This document shows positions 7,439-15,608 of a stretch of 40,444 nucleotides of DNA, one piece after another. This DNA is from CAZLLE01 sp964560425. Its GTDB lineage: Bacteria > Campylobacterota > Campylobacteria > Campylobacterales > QNZT01. The notes beneath the pieces are model-generated. The model was given only the letters and a program-made list of their open reading frames with translations. It did no database searches and was not told the DNA's origin. The stretch lies in assembly GCA_964560425.1 (NCBI GenBank), contig CAZLLE010000045.1:1-40444 (forward strand), in the 5' to 3' direction. The position numbers and the translations under genes were made by a program. Every line of letters starts with the position of its first letter. The first letter of the stretch is position 1.

Positions 7439-8159
7439 AAGAGAGATGATCGCTCTACAATTTATTTTTGATGAAAATGATTATCATGAAAATCTAAAAA
7501 AATTAAAATCCCTAATTTTGGAAAGTTCGGAAGATGCAATTATTGTAGCTCCTGAGCTTTGTCTTACACACTTTAGTTTTGACAAACTACAAGAAGCTGC
7601 AGACTTTAGCAAAGAGGCAATAAAAGATATACTTGAAATATCTTCTAAAAGAGTAATTTCATTTACTATAATTGAGGAGATAGATGGGAAATTTTATAAT
7701 AGTGCAAAACTAATTCATAACAATAAAGTTGTACACTCTCAACCTAAAGTCAAACTTTTTAAATTTGGAGAAGAGGATAAATATTATACTTCTGGTAAAA
7801 AAGAGGATATAAAAATTATTGAAATAGATGGTCTTAAATTTGCCATGTTAATCTGTTTTGAAATTAGATTCAAAGATCTATGGATACAGATAGAAGGTGC
7901 TGATATTATCCTTATACCATCACTTTGGGGGAAACTAAGAAAAACACATTTTGAAATAATCACCCAAGCCCTAGCCGTAGTAAATCAAGCTTTTGTAATT
8001 GCAGCAAATAGTAGAGAAAAAGAGATGGCTCAAAGCTCTGCAATTATCTCACCATTTGGAGAAGCTTTTAGAGATGATAAAAGTAATTTTTTATCTGTAC
8101 ATACAGACCTAAAAGAGATTAGGAAGATGAGACGGTATATGGATATAGGACTCACTTAA
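7428..8159 (+). CDS. Carbon-nitrogen hydrolase (nitrilase superfamily)
   Basis: This is a 243-aa cytoplasmic amidohydrolase. The Glu-Lys-Cys triad is visible: E in VAPELCLTHF, K in KVKLFKFGEEDKYY and C in FAMLICFEIRFKDLW. The frame is open further upstream inside nrdB. I start at the ATG at 7428 because the extra residues are only a shadow of nrdB and GGGAG lies about 12 bases upstream. An ATG at 7446 is possible too. The substrate is unknown; relatives cut omega-amides or deaminated glutathione. It is translationally coupled to nrdB and followed after 41 bases by nrdJ. Confidence 0.88.
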   Translation: MTSKREMIALQFIFDENDYHENLKKLKSLILESSEDAIIVAPELCLTHFSFDKLQEAADFSKEAIKDILEISSKRVISFTIIEEIDGKFYNSAKLIHNNKVVHSQPKVKLFKFGEEDKYYTSGKKEDIKIIEIDGLKFAMLICFEIRFKDLWIQIEGADIILIPSLWGKLRKTHFEIITQALAVVNQAFVIAANSREKEMAQSSAIISPFGEAFRDDKSNFLSVHTDLKEIRKMRRYMDIGLT

Positions 8160-8200
8160 AATATTAAAATTTCAAGATTAAAAAACAGTAGGATAAAAAC

Positions 8201-10159
8201 ATGGTCAAAGAGCGTTTTGAACTCTCAAGTGAAGGGGTAAATTTTTTAAAATCTTTAAAACAGGAGTTTGGTTTTAATGGTTTTGGAGAGGCTACATACT
8301 ATCGTACATATAGCCGTCTCAAAGATGATGGCACTCAAGAGAATTGGGCTGATACAATCATACGAGTAGTAAATGGTGTACTTAGTATTAGAAAGAATCA
8401 CTATATTTTAAATGGTTTAGAGTTTAATGATGATGATTGGCAAGAGTTTGCTAGATCTTTTGCTCTATCCATGTTTTATATGGAGTTTTTGCCACCGGGG
8501 CGTGGACTTTGGGCTATGGGTACGGAGTATGTTTATAACAGAGGTTCTATGGCTCTAAATAATTGTGGAGCTGTGGACTCTAAAGATCTATCTCATGCTT
8601 GTGAGTGGGCAATGGATGCTTTGATGTGTGGTGTCGGTGTTGGTTTTAATACTGCATGGGATGGCAAGGCAAAAAATCCTGATAAAAGTAGTAGTAAAAT
8701 TTTTGAAATTCCTGATTCTCGTGAAGGGTGGGTTGAAAGTCTGAAACTTTTGATTGAATCTTATACCAAAGATGGAGAGTGGTATCAATTTGATTACTCT
8801 CTTATTAGACCTTTTGGTGCAATAATTAGAGGTTTTGGAGGCAAAGCAAGTGGTGCTGATCCTTTGATACAACTACACAAAAGAGTTGAAAAATCACTTG
8901 ATGATTATTGTGATGGGGAGTATGACGCTACAAGAACTATAGCTGATATTTTTAATGCAATTGGTGCTTGTGTAGTAGCTGGAAATGTCAGAAGAAGTGC
9001 TCAAATTGCATTGGGTCGTCCAGATGATTTAACATTTTTGGATCTTAAAAATTACAAAAAAAACCCAGAAAGAGAAGAGATTGGCTGGATGAGTAATAAT
9101 ACAGTAGTACTCTCTAGTAGTGAAGATTTTGAAAAAATCCCCAAAATTGCAAGAAGAATTAAAAACAACGGTGAACCAGGAATTTGCAATCTAATTAATA
9201 TGCAAAAATATGGTAGATTTGGCAAAGAGATGAAAGATGATGCATGGCTTAGTAATCCATGTTCAGAAATTCCATTGGAGAGTTTTGAATTATGTAATCT
9301 TGCTGAAGTATTTCCAACTAAATGTAAAACAACCGAGATCTTTTATAAAGCATTAGAGTATGCTACTTTTTATGCCTCTACGGTCTCACTTCTTCCAAGT
9401 CATAGAGTAGAGACTAATAGTATTGTTGCTAGAAATAGAAGAATAGGAGTAAGTCTCTCTGGTGTTGCTGATTATCTTGATCAAATTGGTGCGGCACAAC
9501 TTACTAAAGAGTTAAGACATGGATATAATATTGTCAGAAAAATAAATGATAAATTAGCAAAAGAGGCAGGTATCCCCTCTTCCATAAGAGTAACCACAAT
9601 TAAACCATCAGGTACAATTAGTCAATTAGCAGGAGTATCTAGTGGTATGCACTTTCCTATTTTTAAATATGCAATTCGAAGAATGAGAGTTGGATCTGAT
9701 ACACCATTTTGCACACTATTACAAAATGCTGGTGTACCAAATGAACCTGATCAATATAGTGAAAACACTTTTGTTTTTGAGTTTCCTATAGATCAAGGAA
9801 AGACACGAAAAGCAGATGAAGTTTCAGCTTGGGAGCAGTTTGCATTTTTGGCAATGCTTCAAAGAGAGTGGAGTGATAATATGGTTAGCTGTACAGTCTA
9901 TTTTGATAAAGAGAGAGAGGGAGATCAGATTGAGCATATGTTGGCTCAATTTGCTCCTGTAATCAAAAGTGTATCTATGCTACCACATAGTACAAGCGGA
10001 GCTTATGCACAAATGCCTTATGAAGGAATTACAAAAGAGGAGTATGATCAAAGATTAAAAGTCCTAGCCCAGATAGATTGGTCACAATTTAGCGGATCAG
10101 ATGGCGAAGATTCTAAATTTTGTACAACAGAGAGTTGTGAGGTAGTTCTAAATAGATGA
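8201..10159 (+). CDS. nrdJ: Adenosylcobalamin-dependent ribonucleotide reductase, class II monomeric type
   Basis: This 652-aa protein has every catalytic residue of the Lactobacillus RTPR type. C122 (NNCGAVDS) and C365 form the redox pair. C354 and E356 (NPCSEIPL) are the thiyl cysteine and acid, with C365 eleven residues after C354 as in RTPR (408/419). The shuttle pair C641/C646 is in FCTTESCEV near the end. No N-terminal ATP cone is visible. Class II enzymes use vitamin B12 rather than a diiron radical and so work with or without oxygen. Having it two genes after nrdB means the cell has two routes to deoxyribonucleotides. Its stop overlaps the next ATG (ATGA). Confidence 0.93.
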   Translation: MVKERFELSSEGVNFLKSLKQEFGFNGFGEATYYRTYSRLKDDGTQENWADTIIRVVNGVLSIRKNHYILNGLEFNDDDWQEFARSFALSMFYMEFLPPGRGLWAMGTEYVYNRGSMALNNCGAVDSKDLSHACEWAMDALMCGVGVGFNTAWDGKAKNPDKSSSKIFEIPDSREGWVESLKLLIESYTKDGEWYQFDYSLIRPFGAIIRGFGGKASGADPLIQLHKRVEKSLDDYCDGEYDATRTIADIFNAIGACVVAGNVRRSAQIALGRPDDLTFLDLKNYKKNPEREEIGWMSNNTVVLSSSEDFEKIPKIARRIKNNGEPGICNLINMQKYGRFGKEMKDDAWLSNPCSEIPLESFELCNLAEVFPTKCKTTEIFYKALEYATFYASTVSLLPSHRVETNSIVARNRRIGVSLSGVADYLDQIGAAQLTKELRHGYNIVRKINDKLAKEAGIPSSIRVTTIKPSGTISQLAGVSSGMHFPIFKYAIRRMRVGSDTPFCTLLQNAGVPNEPDQYSENTFVFEFPIDQGKTRKADEVSAWEQFAFLAMLQREWSDNMVSCTVYFDKEREGDQIEHMLAQFAPVIKSVSMLPHSTSGAYAQMPYEGITKEEYDQRLKVLAQIDWSQFSGSDGEDSKFCTTESCEVVLNR

Positions 10160-11154
10160 TTAAAATCTTTATAAATGGTTTTGGAAGAATAGGAAGAGGT
10201 GTTGCAAGGATTATATTAGAAGATAATAGATTTGAACTCGTAGGAATCAATGATCTATATAGCTTTGAACAGATGGCTCAACTTCTAAAATATGACTCCA
10301 TTTACAAAACTTTTAATCATGAAGTAACAATTAAAGATGATATATTAACTGTAGATAACAAAAATATTAGGCTCTTTAACCAAAAAGAGCCAGACAAATT
10401 AGATATTAAAAAACTTGATATTGATATAATGTTGCAGTGTAGCGGAGTTCATTTGACAATAGAGAAAAACCAGCCATATATTAGAGAAGGTGTAAAAAAA
10501 ATAGTCATCTCTGCTCCTGCATCTGATGAGATACCAACTTATATTTATGGAATTAACCATGAAAAATATCAAGATGAAAAGATAATCTCAAACTCTAGCT
10601 GTTCAGCAAATGCTATTGTACCAATTTTTGATATTATCCAAAAACATTTTGGTATTAAAAAGGCTTTTATGAGTATGTTTCATAGCTATACAGCATATCA
10701 AAAGCTATTAGATACAAAACACTACTCAAAAGATATAAGACGCACTCGTTCAGCCACACAAAATATTATCCCCCTAGATAGCTCTGCAGCAGAAGCTACT
10801 AGCAAATTTTTTCCACACTTAAAAGATAAACTTTATGCCAAAAGCATTAGAGTACCTGTTGAGAGCTGTACTTTTTATGATTTGAGTATCAATCTATCGC
10901 AAAAAACTTCACATAAAAAGATAGTAGAAATTTTACAAAAAGAGATTCAAAATTCAACTATATTAAATATCACCAAAGAGCCTCTTGTTTCTAGGGATTT
11001 TATCCAAAGCCCCTACTCTGCCACTATTGATCTAAATTTTACCCAACTTTTAGATGGTGATTTTCTAAAAGTTTCGGCATGGCAAGATAATGAATATGGC
11101 TATACCAAAAGGCTTTTAGATATGGCTTTGATTGTTGCTACAAAATCTCTTTGA
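10156..11154 (+). CDS. gap: Divergent glyceraldehyde-3-phosphate dehydrogenase family protein
   Basis: The 332-aa sequence begins with the NAD site FINGFGRIGRGV and has D33 in GINDLYS, favouring NAD. The catalytic pair is present at canonical numbering: C149 (SNSSCSAN) and H176 (FHSYTAYQ). The C-terminal WQDNEYGYTKR block is normal. Several usually fixed residues differ: the SCTTNC motif is SCSANA (second Cys is Ala153), and the phosphate-site TGAA is SSAA. It may be a second, specialised GAPDH or a related phosphorylating aldehyde dehydrogenase, so the gap symbol is a family label. It overlaps nrdJ by 4 bases and the convergent recJ end by 17. Confidence 0.8.
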   Translation: MIKIFINGFGRIGRGVARIILEDNRFELVGINDLYSFEQMAQLLKYDSIYKTFNHEVTIKDDILTVDNKNIRLFNQKEPDKLDIKKLDIDIMLQCSGVHLTIEKNQPYIREGVKKIVISAPASDEIPTYIYGINHEKYQDEKIISNSSCSANAIVPIFDIIQKHFGIKKAFMSMFHSYTAYQKLLDTKHYSKDIRRTRSATQNIIPLDSSAAEATSKFFPHLKDKLYAKSIRVPVESCTFYDLSINLSQKTSHKKIVEILQKEIQNSTILNITKEPLVSRDFIQSPYSATIDLNFTQLLDGDFLKVSAWQDNEYGYTKRLLDMALIVATKSL

Positions 11155-12709
11155 GTAAAACTTGAGGAGTAACCAAGCCTCTAAACTCATTTTTTGAGAT
11201 AGAGCATATAATATCAATTTTATCTCCAGTAGATATCTCTTCATCAAAATTAAAATAGAGTGATTCAATAGTATGATTTTCACTCTCTAATATCAATTTT
11301 TGATGGTTTGCATTTGCTCCCAAAATTTTATTATGTTTTACAAAAGCATTTTTTAGAATAAAGATGGGCTGAGGATTTTTTTGACCATAAGGCTCAAATG
11401 ACTCCAAAATATCTAGTAGTTCAAAATCTATACATGAAGGATCAATCTCTCCTAAAATTACCTCTCTTTCAAGAAAATCATCTTTATTAATATTTAGAGA
11501 GTGTTTTTCTAGTGCTTTTTTGAATGGCTCTAAATTTTCAACTCTAATAGACATACCCGCAGCCCCTTTATGCCCACCATATCCCATCAAAAACTCTTTT
11601 TGAGCCGCAACAAGTTCCAAAATATTAATATTACCAATACTTCTAGCACTACCTTTGGCTATACCATCATTAACAGAAAAGACAATTGCTGGTTTGTGAA
11701 ATTTTCTCACTAATCTTGCAGCAACAATTCCAATTACACCCTGATGCCAATTTTCTCCCCATGCAACAATAATATTTGTATCTTTATTATGAAAGGATAA
11801 AGACTCACCAAAAAGATTAAGCTCTATATCTTTTCTATCATTATTTAGTGAGACAATATACTCTAATCTCATATAGGCATCTCTCTCATTTTTACTTCTC
11901 AATAACTCATAAGATAAAGAGGCATCCTCAATTCTTCCAGCACTATTAATAATTGGAGATAAAAGAAACGAGATATCATCACTTTTAAATGAATCTTTTC
12001 TAAAAAACTTTTTTACAGCACTAAAAACTGCTCTTTTGGATTGATTAATCATGATAAAACCTCTTTTGACCATAATACGATTCATACCACGAAGTTCCAT
12101 CATGTCAGCTACAATTGCCAAAGCCAAGATATCCAAAAATTTAGAGAGATCATATTTAATATTTAGTACAGATTTTAATTCAGCCACCAAATACCAAGCT
12201 ACTTGTGCACCACATATCTCAGAAGAGGGAAAGTTACAATCACTCTGCTTTGGATTTACAATAGCATAAGCATCAGGAATAGTATCAGGTACCGTATGGT
12301 GATCTGTAATAATTAGATCAATTCCCCTCTCCTTGCAAACCTTGGCAGCTCCAACTGCTGAAATTCCATTGTCTACAGTGATAATCAAATCTGCATCAAT
12401 ACGATCCAATAACTTTTCATTTATACCATATCCATCTCGAAAACGATTAGGAATAATTAGATCAATATCAATACCAATATCATCAAAAAATTCACGCATA
12501 ATAACAGAAGAGACAACACCATCTACATCATAATCACCTACAACTGTAATTTTTTCACCATTATCAATCGCTCTTTTGATGCGAGAAGATGCTTTGGTAA
12601 TATCTTTAAAAGAGTGAGGAGGAGGAATACTAGAGAGAGTAACAAACTCATCACCTTCAAATCTCTTGCTCAAAATCTCTCTGATATTATCTTTGCTAAG
12701 GCGTTTCAT
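11138..12709 (-). CDS. recJ: Single-stranded-DNA exonuclease RecJ
   Basis: This is a 5'-3' ssDNA exonuclease of the DHH phosphoesterase superfamily, used in recombination and mismatch repair. Motif I (VVGDYDVDGVVSS) gives metal-binding Asp residues. LIITDHHTVPD is the DHH motif, and GGHKGAAGMSI is the DHHA1 signature near residues 375-390. The C-terminal OB-like domain (EPYGQKNPQPIF onward) is present. The length of 523 aa is typical of the short Campylobacterota RecJ. It starts on the last base of the pyrG stop (TAATG), so it is coupled to pyrG, and it is convergent with the GAPDH gene. Confidence 0.95.
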   Translation of the reverse strand: MKRLSKDNIREILSKRFEGDEFVTLSSIPPPHSFKDITKASSRIKRAIDNGEKITVVGDYDVDGVVSSVIMREFFDDIGIDIDLIIPNRFRDGYGINEKLLDRIDADLIITVDNGISAVGAAKVCKERGIDLIITDHHTVPDTIPDAYAIVNPKQSDCNFPSSEICGAQVAWYLVAELKSVLNIKYDLSKFLDILALAIVADMMELRGMNRIMVKRGFIMINQSKRAVFSAVKKFFRKDSFKSDDISFLLSPIINSAGRIEDASLSYELLRSKNERDAYMRLEYIVSLNNDRKDIELNLFGESLSFHNKDTNIIVAWGENWHQGVIGIVAARLVRKFHKPAIVFSVNDGIAKGSARSIGNINILELVAAQKEFLMGYGGHKGAAGMSIRVENLEPFKKALEKHSLNINKDDFLEREVILGEIDPSCIDFELLDILESFEPYGQKNPQPIFILKNAFVKHNKILGANANHQKLILESENHTIESLYFNFDEEISTGDKIDIICSISKNEFRGLVTPQVLLKEIL

Positions 12710-14343
12710 TAATTTGTTCTTAACTCTAATGATGCCTCTACAAAACTATAAATTGATTCATTTGGCTTTTTTAGTTTAGATGTAAACTCAGGATGAAATT
12801 GAACAGCCAAAAACCAAGGGTGTTTTTTAAGCTCTACTACTTCAATTAAGCCATGAGACTCTCCACTAATTACCATTCCTGCTTTCTCCAAAGCTTTCCT
12901 ATATTTTGGATTTGCTTCGTATCTGTGTCTATGTCTCTCTGTAATCTCTTTTTTGCCATATACTTTTTGGAGAAGAGATCCTTTTTTGGTATCACATGAG
13001 TATCCACCAAGCCTCATTGTTCCACCGAGTGGACTTTTATGAGTACGAAGCTGTTTATCCCCACTAGCATCTATAAATTCATCAATCAAATATATCATAG
13101 GATTTTTACAATCAGGATTAAACTCTATAGAGTCAGCATCTTCAAGATTTAATACATGCCTCCCAAACTCTACAATGGCTAATTGCATACCCAAACAGAT
13201 TCCCAAAAATGGAATATTATTCTCTCTAGCATATCGAATAGCCTCTATTTTACCATCAACTCCTCTTTTACCAAAACCACCCGCAACTAAAATACCATCT
13301 ACATCACAAAAGGTACTCTCACAACCACCTCTTGCTAATTTTTCACTATCAATCCATTTTAGATTTACTTTAGCATCTAAATGAGCTCCAACATGAACAA
13401 AAGATTCTATAAGAGATTTATAACTCTCTTTAAGATCAAGATATTTACCTACAAACCCAATAGTTACATCTCTTTTAGGAGCTATAATATTTTTGATAAG
13501 CAAATTCCACTCTTCCATATCTGGTTCTAATTTTTTTAGTCCCAAAATTTCAGCAATAGGTGTCAAAATATCCTGTCTCAAAAAGTGAAGTGGTACTTCA
13601 TAGATAGTTTTTGCATCTAAAGCTTCAATAATAGAGTTTGTTTCAACATCACATGAAGCTGCAATTTTGGCTTTCATATTTTTTGGAATTGGTACTTCTG
13701 AACGACAAATAATAATATGAGGAGTAATACCAATTCTTCTAAGCTCCTGAACTGAGTGTTGAGTTGGTTTTGTCTTTAACTCTCCAGCAGCTTTGAGATA
13801 AGGGACAAGAGTAAGGTGTATAAAAATTGCATTTTTTTTGCCTACCTCATTTCTAAACTCACGAATAGACTCCAAAAAAGGTAGAGATTCAATATCACCA
13901 ACAGTTCCACCTACCTCAACGACCAAGATATCATTACCCTCTCCAGCTTGAGCAATTCGTCTTTTGATTTCACCCGTAATATGAGGAATAACTTGAATTG
14001 TTTTACCAAGATAATCCCCTCTTCTCTCTCTCTCAATCACAGAAGAGTAGACTTGACCTGTAGTAAAGTTATTATTTTGGTGTAGATGAATATTCAAAAA
14101 TCTCTCATAATGCCCAATATCCAAATCTGTCTCTGCTCCATCTTCTGTCACAAAGACTTCACCATGTTCTAATGGACTCATAGTTCCGGGATCAATATTT
14201 ATATATGGATCAATTTTGAGCATACTCACTTTTTGACCTGAATGTTTTAAAAGAGTTGCAATACTAGCAGATGCTATACCTTTACCCAAAGAGCTTAACA
14301 CCCCACCTGTTACAAAAATATACTTTGTCTCTTGTTTACTCAT
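12709..14343 (-). CDS. pyrG: CTP synthase
   Basis: This enzyme converts UTP to CTP using ATP and glutamine. The N-terminal synthetase domain starts YIFVTGGVLSSLGKGIA (P-loop type) and has DPYINIDPGTMSP. The C-terminal class I glutaminase domain has the nucleophile Cys in LGICLGMQLA and the His-Glu pair in AVQFHPEFTSK. The length of 544 aa is standard. It overlaps recJ by one base and is preceded by the methyltransferase gene with a 32-base gap. Confidence 0.98.
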   Translation of the reverse strand: MSKQETKYIFVTGGVLSSLGKGIASASIATLLKHSGQKVSMLKIDPYINIDPGTMSPLEHGEVFVTEDGAETDLDIGHYERFLNIHLHQNNNFTTGQVYSSVIERERRGDYLGKTIQVIPHITGEIKRRIAQAGEGNDILVVEVGGTVGDIESLPFLESIREFRNEVGKKNAIFIHLTLVPYLKAAGELKTKPTQHSVQELRRIGITPHIIICRSEVPIPKNMKAKIAASCDVETNSIIEALDAKTIYEVPLHFLRQDILTPIAEILGLKKLEPDMEEWNLLIKNIIAPKRDVTIGFVGKYLDLKESYKSLIESFVHVGAHLDAKVNLKWIDSEKLARGGCESTFCDVDGILVAGGFGKRGVDGKIEAIRYARENNIPFLGICLGMQLAIVEFGRHVLNLEDADSIEFNPDCKNPMIYLIDEFIDASGDKQLRTHKSPLGGTMRLGGYSCDTKKGSLLQKVYGKKEITERHRHRYEANPKYRKALEKAGMVISGESHGLIEVVELKKHPWFLAVQFHPEFTSKLKKPNESIYSFVEASLELRTN

Positions 14344-14375
14344 TTAATAATTCCCATTTTTTAAGTAGATTATAT

Positions 14376-15065
14376 TTAAAGCTTTCTAAGAACTACTAAA
14401 CTTTTATCACTAGCATCTGTAAATAGTGCTATATCTTTTACCAAAACCAATTTCAGGTCTGTTTTTGAAACAATTTTTTCAATATCATGGTAATATTGAA
14501 AAATTATTTCATCCTCTTTGGTAAAACACTCACTACCTTCAACTCTCTCAAAAAGTGTAATCTCAGTACGAAGTATCTCATCCAAAAATTCCGCTTCAAT
14601 AGATAAAAATTGGTCTCCCTCATCAACACTCATGCTCCCAGCCGTAACCTCTTCAAAACCAAAACGACTATTGATATCAAATACAAAAATACCGCCCTTT
14701 TCTAATCGTGTAGAGACATTTAATAAAAATTCTTCTAAAGAGTCATCATCTAAATAGTTCAAAACATCAGCAACAGCTAAAATAGCATCATAAGAACCTC
14801 GAACATCTTTTAGGTTCATAAAAGAGGCATTTGCCCCCTTAGATTTTGCAATCTCAACCATTTTGGAACTAAGATCAATACCTTCTGCCTGATATTTTTG
14901 TTGTAAATATAACAACAAATTACCATTACCACACCCAACATCTAAAACAGTAGATAAATTAGAATACTCACCTAGAATATGTAAATACTCTTCATAAAGA
15001 TACTCATACTCTTCATAAAAACCAATTAGTGGTTCAATTTTTGCATATAAATCTAAATTTTTCAT
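14376..15065 (-). CDS. Class I SAM-dependent methyltransferase
   Basis: This 229-aa cytoplasmic enzyme carries SAM motif I VLDVGCGNGNLLLYL at about residues 41-55, the acidic end of strand 2 (AEGIDLSSKMVEIA) and a motif IV-like DAILAVADVLNYL. It belongs to the Methyltransf_25/11 type; the substrate is not predictable. It starts 3 bases after the stop of the TerB-like gene and lies upstream of pyrG and recJ on the same strand, so all four probably share a transcript. Confidence 0.85.
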   Translation of the reverse strand: MKNLDLYAKIEPLIGFYEEYEYLYEEYLHILGEYSNLSTVLDVGCGNGNLLLYLQQKYQAEGIDLSSKMVEIAKSKGANASFMNLKDVRGSYDAILAVADVLNYLDDDSLEEFLLNVSTRLEKGGIFVFDINSRFGFEEVTAGSMSVDEGDQFLSIEAEFLDEILRTEITLFERVEGSECFTKEDEIIFQYYHDIEKIVSKTDLKLVLVKDIALFTDASDKSLVVLRKL

Positions 15066-15068
15066 ATA

Positions 15069-15473
15069 TTAAGAGGCAAAAAGTTGCTCTTTGACCTTCT
15101 CAAAAACACAATAATCTTCCTCTTTACACTTATCAATAATAATAAAACGATTAAGCATCTTCATAAATGCCATCATCTTATACTCATCACCATCAAGTTG
15201 TTCTTTAATAATGGCTGTATATTTTTCGATATTTGATTGTATATCAGCCGAATTATCAAATATTTTTTGAGCATCTTCATCACTTAGGTGAAACTCTGAT
15301 TTAAAAAGGTCACAAAACTCATGTAACTCATCTTTTTTTTGTACATGTTTAAGATTAATAATATTACAAAGAATTGCCGCAGTAGCCTCTTTAAATGCTA
15401 CAGGATCTTCCACCTTAAAAAGTGTATTTTCATCATTTAGTGAGTTATACCATGTCTGAATACTATTGGGCAT
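15069..15473 (-). CDS. All-helical TerB-like protein
   Basis: The frame extends to 15506, but the start is taken as the ATG at 15473 (MPNSIQTWYN), because AAGGAG lies 7 bases before it and nothing suitable precedes the longer form. The resulting 134 residues are helical and acidic. Two halves (FCDLFKSEFHLSDEDAQKIF and MMAFMKMLNRFIIIDKC) resemble the TerB/DjlA-N fold, with the typical short acid loop LSDED. No membrane or export signal. Relatives are linked to metal or stress responses, but nothing specific can be said. It heads the run with the methyltransferase, pyrG and recJ. Confidence 0.6.
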   Translation of the reverse strand: MPNSIQTWYNSLNDENTLFKVEDPVAFKEATAAILCNIINLKHVQKKDELHEFCDLFKSEFHLSDEDAQKIFDNSADIQSNIEKYTAIIKEQLDGDEYKMMAFMKMLNRFIIIDKCKEEDYCVFEKVKEQLFAS

Positions 15474-15596
15474 CGTGAAGCTCCTTATTTTTTTAATTAT
15501 ATTCAAAATATTATACCATATTTAAAAAAAAGAGATAATAAATTTTACATATATTTAATTTTTAAAACTACATTTCATTAATAAGTTTTTTTAAAG

Positions 15597-15602
15597 TATA
15601 AT
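15597..15602 (+). promoter_or_regulatory. -10 box six bases from the DUF1538 start codon (leaderless mRNA candidate)
   Basis: TATAAT at 15597-15602 is followed by only six bases before the ATG at 15609. Transcription normally starts about seven bases after a -10 box, which would put the mRNA start on or beside the start codon. No Shine-Dalgarno is present, and there is no later in-frame ATG near the N-terminus. The upstream stretch is T-rich, as in Campylobacterota sigma70 promoters. Confidence 0.6.
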
Positions 15603-15608
15603 TTAAAA

